Shown here one piece after another: positions 11,219 to 21,796 of a DNA stretch of 64,000 nucleotides; the first letter of the stretch is position 1, and every line of letters starts with the position of its first letter. The notes under the pieces are model-generated. The model made no database searches. It saw only the letters and a program-made list of their open reading frames with translations, and had not been told where the DNA came from. The translations under genes and the position numbers were made by a program. The stretch is from Canna indica (Eukaryota; Streptophyta; Magnoliopsida; Zingiberales; Cannaceae), in the NCBI GenBank assembly GCA_034359265.1, contig CP136898.1, positions 37,595,501 through 37,659,500 of the forward strand, written 5' to 3'.

Positions 11219-14071
11219 ACCTCGGGGATAATCGAGTAGGCCCTCCGAATTTATCCCACGAGGCCAACCAGAACAGTCGGGATTTGTTCAACCAAACTTG
11301 TTCCACAAATTGGGAATTAGTCATCCAATCTCCCGAGCCTAGCCCACAATCCGGCTCCTCAACGAGCCTCTTCACAATTCACAAAGATATGGCGCAACAT
11401 GACCTAAGTCAAATCTCTCCTACGGTGTCTTAGGGGTGTCCTTATTAGAAAGCGTCTCAACACTCCAATACTCGACCCCAACTCCTAGACCCGTAATGTC
11501 ATAACCCGTGTGATTTTATTTCATGTATAAATTTTACTTGTCGGTTCATAACAGATTATACTGACCATTTGCCCAATTTTAATTATACAATTAAAATTTA
11601 TATCACCAAGATTAGGGTTTTATTTTAGAGTTTTGTTTTAGCTTATTGTTGTGCCTAAAACTGATGTATCTAACCCGAATCAGGTCTCCAAAGTGTGTCC
11701 TATATTTCTAAACTATATTTTCTGTTCGAAACGATAGGTTACATGACTATGTTCAGATAAATATATACACCACAACAAGTAATTGGAAAATAGCACAGAT
11801 TCATCATCTCAGCATTAAATTTCCAGCAACATCAAATTTTTAGCATGACATGAAAACAAATCCGAAGTTTACAGAAATTAAACCCTTAATTACCATTTAA
11901 ACAGAACATAATCTTGAGATAAATTTCTCAATTTTCATGCTTAACAACAAGGCTAACAAGTACCAACCATACTATAAACAAGAATCAAACATCGTGATCA
12001 AGAAACTTTCTTCAAGAACCTTCATGACATTAATATTAAGATCTTAATTTTTAGAAATATGATTTATACCAAAAAATCACAGATTTATTACAAAGCGTGC
12101 TTTTAAATTATAAGCATCAAGATTTGATGAACAAATTAAAAGCATAAAAAGCAAAAAAAATCTACACATTTCTCTTAGGCAATTCATCGAACACTTGGAG
12201 GGCGCCCCCTTTTCCACCTTGGCCAAGCAACCCTAGGGTCATCCTAGGGCTGCCAAGCCACATAAGGGAAGGTTTCGGGTCTCCTCAAACATGACACCCA
12301 AAAGATCAACAATAAATCGAGAGACCATCGGAAAATAAAACAAAATCATCCAAGCCTTCAAGAATGGCTTCAAGAATTCGAAGAAAACCCGAGAAGGAGG
12401 GGTAAAACCACTCACCTAATTAGGAAGGATGATTAGGGGAGAAATCCCGGATGACGACCCTCAAATCCGACTTCAAGAGATGGTGGCTCGATCCCAAGTA
12501 GGGCGAAGAGGGGGCGGCGGCTCACCTCAAGCCGCCGGCTTGAAGAGAGGGAGAGAGGAAGAAAGAGGGGCTGGCTTGGCTTGGCTCCTCTCGGCTCGGC
12601 TCCAAAGAAAGTAAGAAGGAGAGGAAGGAGAAGGGAAAGAAGCTCGGTGGCTCGGCTCTTGAGGGTGGCGGCTCCAAGGGGAAGAGAGGAGAGGGGCTGG
12701 CTGGCGGCTGGCTTGTTCCTCTTCTCAACTTGCTTGTGCGGCTCCAATGGGGAGCCGCAAGCCAAGGGGAGGGGGTTTTATACTCCCTCCTCAATCCTAA
12801 CTCCACTAAACACTTTATCAAACTCGAATCCACCTCAAGCCGAATCCGAACTTGCTAACTTAAATAATCCTATTATAATCTCATGATAAATTATAAGCAA
12901 CAACATATGCACATCTATACCAACATAACTAAACAACCATGCATACACAACATAAAATTAAATAAATTTAACTACACAAGTAAAATTCACGTTACTCATA
13001 TTCTTACTTACCCGAGCTCGTAAGCTCGCACCGAACCATGAGTCGACTCGGCTCGACCTTGAACTAGCCCGCTAGGCTGGCAATACATACAATAAATGGA
13101 AATTAAAATTAATATCTAGGATATTACAAATAACGATTCCGCAACGGGCAATATTCGTTGTTTATACATTATCATCAACAGCTCAGGAACGAGGTGCTGC
13201 TGTTGTTGATATTTTTATCAGTAACGGTTCCGCAACGACACGTCGACTGTTGCGAATATTGCCATCAGCAACGGCCTACATGTCGTTGCAAAGCCTTTGC
13301 TGAAAGGCTATTGCTAAGTCGTTGCTGTAGTTCATCAGCAATGACTTTGAGTTTGCGGCCCAAGAATTACGATACACTTTTAGCAATGACTTTGACACGG
13401 ATGATCGTGGGAAAGCCATTGCTGATGATGTTAACCTGTAATTGAGAAATTTCAAAATTAGAAATTTCCATTGATATATTTATAACTTGATACATAACTC
13501 ACACACCCATACACACATCCATTCAGATACACATACATTCACATACATATCACAGATACACCCAGATATACATCAAAATAATTATACTTATAATTATAAT
13601 TATCCATAATCGTATAAAAATTATACGAAATCAAAACTATCGTATCAACACAATACAAATCAATATATCTAAGTAACAAGTCATAAAACAAGTATCTCTA
13701 TGATATCCAAGTAACAAGTATATAACAAGTCAATATCCAAGTCAATCAAGTCATAAAACAATAAAAGCTCACTATGACGGTGGAGGAAGGTTGGGATCAT
13801 ACGACGGGGTCTGAAGTGCTTGAGTGTACACTGACGTGGACTGATCGAGTCGATAGCGATGGATCTGATTGTACACCGCTGGACTGACCTGCCATCTATC
13901 TTAGCATGACATGCATCTCAGCCATCATCTGACTCTGATGAGCCATCATCTCACTCTATCGTGCGATCGTCTCCTCCAGTGTCGATATCATCCCGCTCTG
14001 ATCATTAATCCTGGAGGTGGAGGGCCGTTCACCGGCTATTAGAGGGGTCGGTGCCCCAAGTGGCCTGAGCA

Positions 14072-14119
14072 CGACTGCATTTTCTTTTTTTCCAGGAAAT
14101 TTAGTTTTAATTTTTGTGG
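14072..14119 (-). repeat. Second copy of RNase upstream region, piece 3
   Basis: GCATTTTCTTTTTTTCCAGG and AAATTTAGTT match 5330-5375 of the parent. The piece is only about 48 bp, caught between the CACTA remnant and a gypsy LTR. Confidence 0.75.
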
Positions 14120-16931
14120 TGTCACACCTCAACCCTAGCATGACCGGCCAGAGTACCACTCATGCCCCGAAGCCTAACCCAACCAAGAAAAACAACAATA
14201 TGGAAACACTGAACAATTTCATAAAATAGCAGCATCTTATGAACATTAATTATAACCAACAAAAAATCCCATTAATAGTCCAAAGCCAATAAATGTCCAA
14301 GACTTCTAAACCAAATCTAATTAATAAAAATAGAGTTTATCAGTTAAATGCGGAAAACAACCCAACACCGACTCATACGACTAAAGAAAAAAAAACCTAA
14401 ACACTTGGGTATGCATTCCCCGATCACGACGTGTCATGAGATTCGCTGCCCCTGATGTCACCAACTGCGCTACTGCGTCTTAGTACCTATTTGATCACGT
14501 CCTGGTGCTGAAAGATACGACATTTAAAGAGTAAGTCCAACTAGGACTTAGTGAGTGGCATAATCCTCTACAACCAAATCCAATGATCCAACAACTAGCA
14601 GGTAAGAGATTTACAAACAAGCGTATGCCATGAGCAGAAATAAATATACATAATCACCACTCATATGAGATGTAAATATCACCAAGTATAACCGTCCATT
14701 TATAACCGTAGTGAGCATGTCCAAATGTACAATGAAGATGTAAACATGAAGTAAATATCCAACCATCCAAGCAAGCCACCCAGGTCGGTCGTTAGTGTGG
14801 CGGTGCTAACGAGCTTCCCGGTCTAGGGACTCGTCGATCGAATAATCCAGGGACCCGTCGATCCTACGAGTCGGGCGCTGATTTTTGCTTTGTCTCAGCG
14901 TATGTCTCGCTCACGCCACCCAAGTCAGTCGTTAGTGTGGCAACTGACGAGCTTCTCGGTCCACATCCACAAGCACACTTAGGCATACATAACCCAACCA
15001 GCAATTTTATATAAAAGTACAAGAAAATATACACAACATACTCATATCTAATAACACCCAAGGTTCCTCAGTGCCCACACACTATGCATACAAAAGAATT
15101 AACTTATCATGCAAAGTACTTCCATGAGGTTAATTTACAGCAGTACTTGTACAAAAAAATAGTAAAAGCAATTCGGGTTAAAGATGTTCCGTGGGATTTA
15201 ATTACCAATAGCACTTGTACAGGTAACCAATGCCTATTATAGATGTTCCATGAGATTAAATTACCAATAGCACTTGCAGGAAAGCAATGCCTATTATAGG
15301 TATTCCATGAGATTTAATTACAAACAATGCTTGTGCAGGAAAAACAATTTCTATTAAGGAACTTCCATGATGCTTGTATACCGTCAATACTTGTACAGGT
15401 AAAGCAATAGCAATTCATACTTAAGTTGTTCCACGAGATTAAATTTCAAACAGTATTTGTGCAGGACGAAGTAAAAGCATTTAGACCATTTGCTCCATGA
15501 GTTTTAATAAATGGAATCAAGAACAAGTATTACCAATTTGAGGAGAGAATCTAAACCACTTAGATAGAACCAAATGTGATGATGTCAGATCAAGTGATGG
15601 CCCTAGATTGTGCAGCTAAGGGAGGACACCGTGAGCCGACCGTGAGCCGCATACGCGGCATGTACTTAAATAATTAAAGTGGGCATTCAATTCAAGAAAA
15701 GAAACTAGAACCCATACAATCTGTACACTTGAGAGTATTAATTTTTACTATAGTTAAACTAGGTGACTATATGACCAATAACAACCATCTCATCGAAATT
15801 AGATAGAACTAATATATTAACCATCTCATTTAATACTAAAAATTATTCAAAAGACCCATCAAACGACCTCCGATCAAAAATCAGACACCACCATCACGTT
15901 CAGAATGTGAAATTCTATAACTTTCATATTTACCTCGATCTTATCCGACATCTTTAAGATCAATTTCAAATATACCCCAATAATTTACACATACCAACAT
16001 ATTTCTAACGATATAGCTTTCTTAATTAATTATTTAATAAAATATCCAAATCCCTGTGCTCGACACCCACACCCGACTCGCCGACTCACCCCCCTTTGCC
16101 TCACTGTCCCTCGTCGGGCGTTTGCTTGGCCGCTGACGATCGCCTTTGGCCGGTCATGTCGGCGTCTCACTCCGCCTCTGGCGCCGGTGGAACGTCGGCT
16201 CACAGCTGGGAGGCCGTGGTGGCCTCCCCACCTACAACGGCAATCTCTGCTGTCGCCATGGTGCGACAACAACCCAAAACCGTGGTGCAGAGAAAAGCAC
16301 GACAAGGAACAAGATTCAATAATAGAGATTATACACTTTCAATGCGAACTATATTATCGATTTAAAGCCTAGGGGATTCGATGCAAAGAAAACCACGACA
16401 AAAATTTGATAGGGGAATAGGCAGTTGATTGAATCAAGAATAAGGGAGGAGGGGAATTAAACCACTCACCGGCTTGAGGAAACAAGGAGGAAGAAGAAAG
16501 ACGAGGTTTCCTGACGATCTACTCCGGCGGACTCGCGAAAACTGGCCCCGACTCGCGCCTCCCTCCTACAACCGGTGACTCTTCCTTGGTACCTCGGGTG
16601 TTGTCCAGTGCCCCAGCTGTATAGCCCAAGTATAAATAGATTTTTGGGGTTTAATTGATATTCCCAATTATTATTTTACCCCCTACTTTTAACTTGACTA
16701 GTAAATTCATTATAAATCCATTTTAAGTCTGATTTGAGTTCCGATTGAACCGTTGAGTTCGCCTCGAGGTGTACTCTCACCATGGCATGCCGAATTATAG
16801 AAAAAATAAATGTAAATTTTTCCTAAGTTTAAAACTTACCAATCTCACCCCTAAATTCCGCTAACTCGCGTAAATTAAGTCCTCGGTTTTCTGCTACGAA
16901 ACCAAATAAATATAATCAAATTTTGGTTACA
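14120..16931 (-). repeat. LTR of gypsy chromovirus, 2.8 kb
   Basis: It starts TGTCACACCTC and ends GGTTACA on the plus strand. On the minus strand the polypurine-like TTTAAGGGGGGTAG lies just before TGTAACC, marking this as the 3' LTR. Its left 60 bp resemble the left end of the solo LTR at 8002 (GACCGGC, CCCCG-AGCCTAAC). A ~145-bp unit with GTCGTTAGTGTGGC is repeated at 14785 and 14930. Confidence 0.82.
15110..15500. repeat. Minisatellite in gypsy LTR, ~70-bp unit
   Basis: About six imperfect copies of a unit containing GTTCCATGAGATTAAATTAC and AGCACTTGTACAGG occur in a row inside the LTR. Confidence 0.85.
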
Positions 16932-17265
16932 ACAATCTACCCCCCTTAAAGAAAATTCTTCCTCGAATTTTAGGTAAAAGAAAGAAACTCACCACGACAT
17001 CGAAAAGATTGGGATATTTTTCCTTCATGTTGCGCTCAACCTCCCACGTAGCCTCCTGACCAGAGTGATGCTCCCAGTGGACCTTTACTAGGGGAACCTC
17101 CCGAGATCTCAACTTCCTTATCTGCTTGTCCAGAATCTCAATGGGCTTTTCCTCATATGAAATTGCCGGATCAACCTTGACTGCAGTAGCATCAAGAACA
17201 TGAGACTCATCTCGAATGTACCACTTTAACATGGACACATGGAAGACGGGATGAACCATGTCCAT
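16927..17265 (-). pseudogene. Gypsy integrase C-terminus with chromodomain, truncated
   Basis: The minus-strand frame reads MDMVHPVFHVSMLKWYI, the conserved integrase tail of plant chromoviruses, then SYEEKPIEILDK and a chromodomain with VKVHWEHHSGQEATWEVE. In this family the chromodomain binds histone marks and steers integration into heterochromatin. The reading frame stops next to the polypurine tract. Everything upstream (gag, protease, RT, RNase H, most of integrase) is missing. The open frame extends to an ATG at 17298, but that part is AT-rich palindromic sequence and not integrase. The fragment cannot be functional. Confidence 0.9.
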
Positions 17266-17335
17266 GCTAGGTAAATTGTAAATTAATTTACAATTCAAAT
17301 TGTAAATTAATTTGAATTGTAAATTGTAAATTGTA
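17266..17335. repeat. AT-rich palindromic cluster at element breakpoint
   Basis: Several overlapping copies of GTAAATTAATTTACAA and AATTGTAAATT form near-perfect palindromes exactly where chromovirus homology ends. Confidence 0.8.
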
Positions 17336-17617
17336 ATATATGATTGAAAATTAGGACTGAAAATACCTTATAGGACTGAAAATCTGTGCTACAGCAGAAA
17401 CATATAGGACAGAAAATTTGGAAATGAAACTTATAGGACTAAATCTGTCAACGTGTATGAACGCCATTAGTCCACATTGATGGAGAGTTAACAAACCGTC
17501 ACGAATAAGACCAAATCTAAACTACGGAGCAAACTTATAAGACTGAAAATACTAAAATGAATTTTATAGGACTAAAGTTCAAAAAATTAAAAACTTATAC
17601 GACCAAATCTGCACTTC
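17336..17617. other. Short dispersed-repeat-like stretch
   Basis: ATAGGACTGAAAAT-like phrases recur five or six times. No gene is visible. It resembles a remnant of a small non-coding element between the chromovirus breakpoint and the last piece of duplicated RNase promoter. Confidence 0.35.
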
Positions 17618-17862
17618 TCCCATATTTGTTTGGATCATGTGATATAAGTAATAATTAATAAGAAAAACAAAGAGAAGAAGTTGAGGGCAACGTGATGAGG
17701 AAGTGTTGTGTATTATGTGGCCGTTCGTTTGTGTTATTGACGGTTCGAGGAATCTCACACATCATCGACCAACATTATTATTTATTTTTTTGTTTAAGAA
17801 AACTTTGAGGATAAAATTAGTCGTGTATTCGTTTGGCTGTATTTTAAGAGGACATTTGCATT
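17618..17862 (-). repeat. Second copy of RNase upstream region, piece 4
   Basis: ATATAAGTAATAATTAATA, GTATTATGTGG, GGTTCGAG, CATCGACCAA and GATAAAATTAGTCGTG match 5490-5700 in order. This piece contains an extra segment (CCGTTCGTTTGTGTTATTGA) that the parent lacks. Confidence 0.85.
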
Positions 17863-18345
17863 GAATATTAAATTTCAAAATATAGTTAGATTTAATATCG
17901 AGTCAAATAAATAAGTAAATACATATATTTCTAAGAAGGTAAAAAAATAAATTGTTCGAAATTTATATATATTCAAAAAAACAAAAATTGAACATTTATT
18001 TGAAAAAAATTTCAATTTACAGGCAAACCATCATACTTAAAATTATTTTTTCTCTATGTGAAAAAAACTTTTAAGATATCATTCATTATTGTATTATGAA
18101 AGTAGAATTTGTGTATTTTCATAAATATATATTTGTCGTAAAAATTTTAATTTTTTTTTTAGGAAATATATTTGTCAAATTTTTCATATTAATATGTTAA
18201 AATTAATTATCTAAAATTTGATTCATAATTCTTATGATGAAAAGTTAGTAAAATCAAATTTAAGTATTAAATTAGTAATATTTGACTTATTTTTAAAAAA
18301 ATAAAAGGAAAATCAACTAAGAAATTACAACATCCCTTGGTACCA
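17863..18345. other. AT-rich stretch without recognisable feature
   Basis: The sequence is strongly AT-rich with short homopolymer runs. I see no gene, repeat unit or element terminus that I can defend. Confidence 0.4.
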
Positions 18346-20265
18346 GAAAAGCAAAGTCTGGGGTCACTCGCCTTCCTAGGAAAATGAGGAATTGAAAGAT
18401 TTGGCATATACCATAAACTATAATTAGCAACTTGTTCTCATGTTTATTAATGGACTCAATTTAAATTTGAGCCCTTAACTTGTAAAATACTAGAATGAGA
18501 GTTCACTACTTGATGAATGACCAATCAACTAAGCAAGCAAGTAAACAATTCAATCCACACAAATTAACCAATGCAAACAAGATGTTTAACCCTTCCATAC
18601 TCCACTACATTGGTTCACTGCCAAGGATTTAATAACAACTTGTATTGACTTTCTTTCCTACAAATGAGGGTCAACCAATACCTTATCTCTCCACAACGAG
18701 AGTGTCTCTATCTCAAACCAAAGGAACACTAAAGTTACAAACAAGTGAAACCCATGCAAGGTATGTGCCACCCACATCTTCTTACAAACCGAATTTTCGA
18801 ATGAGAAAGGTAAACAACAAAACAACAAAAAACAAGGAGCAAAGCTTAAATAAATTTCACAAACACTTAGTGAAGTCTCTCCATGATGTCTCATAGAACT
18901 CCAAACCTTAAAATGATGTCCACACCGAATTTGAGGGCTTGGGAATGAAGGAAATTTTTGAGAGGATGAAAACTAGGGTTTGGCCATTAAGGCCACTCTT
19001 TAAAGATCAAATGAATGCTTGATAGCTCAATGGAATTGTAATTGGTCATAAACATCTAAAAACATGAGTTTATATAGAGGCGGTGGAGGTATGAGGAGGT
19101 TTCTAGCCCTTCAATAGATTAAAAAAGATCCGTTAGGCATTTCGATTGACCGTCTGCCGAATCTCGATCAATCGAGATTCGACCGAAAAGTTACTGGAAA
19201 TTCCAGTAATATTTTAGTCAATCTTTGGTTGGCCAAGGATCAGCTGAACTTCGACCGATAACTGAACAATAGACCGATGTCTGATTTTTGTTGACGTTTC
19301 CTCCAGAACTTGGTTTCGAATCTCGTTTGAGTTGTTAGCTTTGGTAAGTCAATATGGATATCATGATAAGGCTTAGAATCATTTACAATGGAAAAACTAA
19401 GTCCTAAACTAATTTTGATGCCCTCCACTCCGAAGCCTCTAATTCTTCATTTTTCGTAATTTCTCCGATGAACTTCGGACGCGTATCGTTTGTCCAACCT
19501 GAGACCAAACCTTCATAAAACTATTAGAACCATTTTTGTTATCATCATAACCAAGAGTGTGACCATGATTGAACCATTGGGCAACCATTCTCCTCCTTTT
19601 TGATGATGACAAACATATCATTAAAAACATTACATTTAAAGTTCATTTTGAGCTTCTAATTTTTTATTTTAATGAACATGGTATCGAAAGCTAGGTTAAA
19701 CTCTTCATATCAATATGCATACTATTTAGATATGAAATCCATACTACCCCTATCTATATTCATCGTTAAAACCAAGTGTGACCTAGCCTACTCTCCCTCT
19801 TTTGACATCAATAAAAAAGGCAAGAATGTAAGGTTCTATTTAATGATAGATATGATCATGAAAACCGAAATCACAATAAAATCAAGTATCATCAAACACT
19901 ATAGTGTTTCCTACCAATGGATGCTTATAGTAGGCTCAAAACCCCATTACAAGACATGTACACAAGTGAGAATGATACATCGAAAACTTATTTTTGAAGC
20001 TTCAGGAAAAGTACAAATGCCTGGTTGCATTATTAAGTTTGAAAAAGTTTCATCACTAAGGGGTTTAGTAAAAATGTCTGCGAGTTGTGTATTAGTACAC
20101 ACAAATTTAATAGAAATATTCTTCTTCAAGACATTATCTCTAAGAAAATGATGCTCAAGATCTACATGCTTGGTTCTTGAATGTAAAATATGATTTTTGG
20201 TTAACTAATTGATAGCATTAGTTTTATCACAAACGATAGAAACACAAGAATACCTCAAGTCAAAG
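18346..20265 (-). mobile_element. SIRE-type copia 3' fragment
   Basis: Read on the minus strand, this holds the last part of pol (RNase H tail), an untranslated region, a polypurine side near 19585-19600 (TTCTCCTCCTTTTTGATGATG) and an LTR extending left to about 18346. The LTR includes CTCGATCAATCGAG palindromes like those in the other SIRE-type LTRs. The left LTR edge is uncertain. The upstream part of the element is cut off at about 20265. Its 19335-19765 part recurs at 6131-6570. Confidence 0.78.
19947..20262 (-). pseudogene. Copia RNase H C-terminal fragment
   Basis: On the minus strand the translation gives LHSRTKHVDLEHHFLRDN, then ISIKFVCTNTQLADIFTKPL, the conserved end of SIRE-type pol genes, and finally a diverged tail. 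An in-frame stop lies near the start of this fragment and the rest of pol is missing. It is a dead remnant of the element at 18346-20265. Confidence 0.85.
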
Positions 20266-20798
20266 TCTTATAGGCCATGTCTGCTTAGCAAGATATAATT
20301 TTGATGGGATAAGATTTGAAGTGGATAATCATATGATAGAATTCCAAGAGAATTTTTTAAAATCCTATCATATGTTTGTTTTATCATGGGATAAAAAATA
20401 TGGATAAGATATGAAATCCAATTTTTGTGTTTGTTTTGGATAGGATAAGGAAATTGGATAATAACATTATTAACAAATAAATTACAAAATAATATATAAT
20501 TTGAAAAAAAAAACATAACTTAAATTAAATTATTATTTAAAAAATTATTCTTTGCTCAATTAATTTTTTTTTTAAAATTCAAGCAAATAAACATGCATTC
20601 TCAACTAAAAATATACAAAAAAATTACTAAATTTTTTTACTCAATCATTTACCAACGAACATATATACCTTGATAAGAAGATATAATATATGCAATAAAG
20701 ACATCATCTAACATTTTAGTATGTATCATGATTGTATCACTATGTATCAACATAACAATAGGACAAGAACCATATGAAGAAAAAACAATGAACCATAT
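20266..20798. other. AT-rich stretch, possible MITE end
   Basis: It begins TAGGCCATGTCTGCTTAGC, similar to termini of Tourist/Harbinger-like elements, and contains two copies of GTTTGTTTT-GGATA-like phrases. No matching opposite terminus was found. No gene is visible. Confidence 0.35.
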
Positions 20799-21782
20799 GG
20801 TAATGTTTGGTTGGATGGAATAGATGAGAATGAAATATTATTTCTTGTGCTCTACTTATTCATTTGTTTGCAACTTATACACAAGGAATTGGTGGGCCAT
20901 GAGGAATACTATTCTCCATGCATGAGAAATACTATTCCCTATTTATTTCTTATGATATTTTTTAATATTGTCCTTCAATATTTATAATATTACTTAAGAA
21001 TATAAAAAATTAAATTATTAAATTAATTTTAATAATTGAATATTTGAATTAGATAATTACCATTCTATTATGAAATATTATTTTGATAATTATTTTTTGA
21101 AGATTTAGTTTTTTTAAGAAAATAAAATAAAAAATAGTTTTATTATTTTAAATTAACAAATTATTTTACATTAATCCATATTTTTATTGTGTTGTTATTA
21201 ATTAAAATAAATTATAATATAATTTATTATATTTTTAGGAGGGCATTTAGGTAATTTTCCTATATTGTCATACAATATTTATAATAAGAATATAAAAATT
21301 AAATTGTTAAACTAATTTTAATAATTGCATATCTTAAATAGATAATTATTAATTATTAAATAGTATTTTAATAATTATTTTTTGAAGATTCAATTATTTT
21401 TTATGAAATTAAAATAGATAATGGTGTTTTATTCTTTTAAATTAATAAATTATTTTACATTAATTCATATTTTTATTATGTTATTATTAATTAGAATAAA
21501 TTATAATATTTTAGAAGGGCATTTTAATCATTTTCTTATCAATTCATTGTCTATTCTTTATATTAAACAACAAAGTAAATTTATTCTGTTTTTATTAAGA
21601 ATGATATTTTAGTCATTTAACTTTTTATTCCTTATCTATTCCTTATGCTAACCAAATAAAGTAATTCTATTTTTGACATATTTTCAATGTCAACCAAATA
21701 AGGTAATACTATTCCTTGCCTATTCCTATTCCTTGCATATTCCTATTCCTTATGAATTCACTCCATCCAACCAAACGTATCC
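20799..21782. mobile_element. Non-coding terminal-inverted-repeat element (Harbinger/Tourist-like)
   Basis: The left end GGTAATGTTTGGTTGGATGG is an inverted match of the right end CCATCCAACCAAACGTATCC. The element is 984 bp, AT-rich and has no transposase gene. The flanking bases are TAT and TAA, compatible with a degraded 3-bp duplication of the PIF/Harbinger type. A ~285-bp internal segment is tandemly duplicated (about 20960-21242 and 21250-21535). Confidence 0.75.
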
Positions 21783-21796
21783 TAAGTTGTCATGAC

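Larger units (their letters stand above)
8002..13128 (-). mobile_element. Solo Ty3/gypsy (Tekay/Del-like) LTR, interrupted
   Basis: It begins TGTCACGCCCC and ends GGATATTACA, so it has TG...CA edges, and is flanked by AACAA (7997-8001) and AATAA (13129-13133), a target duplication with one change. Removing the nested LTR at 8894-11218 and its duplication leaves about 2.8 kb, the same length as the related LTR at 14120-16931, whose element is on the minus strand. No internal region is present, so it is a solo LTR produced by recombination between two LTRs. It contains a minisatellite and GC-rich 3' parts, but the open frames inside are not genes. Confidence 0.8.
7813..14071 (-). mobile_element. 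CACTA (En/Spm) transposon remnant, minus strand
   Basis: Both flanks of the solo LTR at 8002-13128 show the subterminal repeats of CACTA elements: many direct and inverted copies of CAGCAACGA and TCGTTGC at 7855-7990 and 13135-13440. Farther right, a minus-strand stretch near 13956-14060 reads RPLGAPTPLIAGERPSTSR followed by a Gln/Glu-rich coiled tail, like the end of plant CACTA second proteins. The orientation is 3' end on the left. No clean CACTA terminus is visible, and the right side is truncated. The element separates pieces 2 and 3 of the duplicated RNase promoter. Confidence 0.6.
14120..17298 (-). mobile_element. Ty3/gypsy chromovirus (Tekay/Del-like) 3' fragment
   Basis: It comprises a full-looking 3' LTR and the very end of pol with a chromodomain, read on the minus strand. 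The rest of the element is missing beyond about 17290, where an AT-rich palindromic stretch begins. It separates pieces 3 and 4 of the duplicated RNase promoter. Confidence 0.88.

Noticed and set aside
12429..12886. Several open frames over 100 codons on both strands
   Set aside because: They occupy a purine-rich, GC-rich part of a solo gypsy LTR, have low-complexity Arg/Gly or Pro/Ser composition and no recognisable domain.
16030..16372. Overlapping open frames on both strands near 16.1-16.3 kb
   Set aside because: They are within the 2.8-kb gypsy LTR and have no domain. A GC-rich LTR segment accounts for them.
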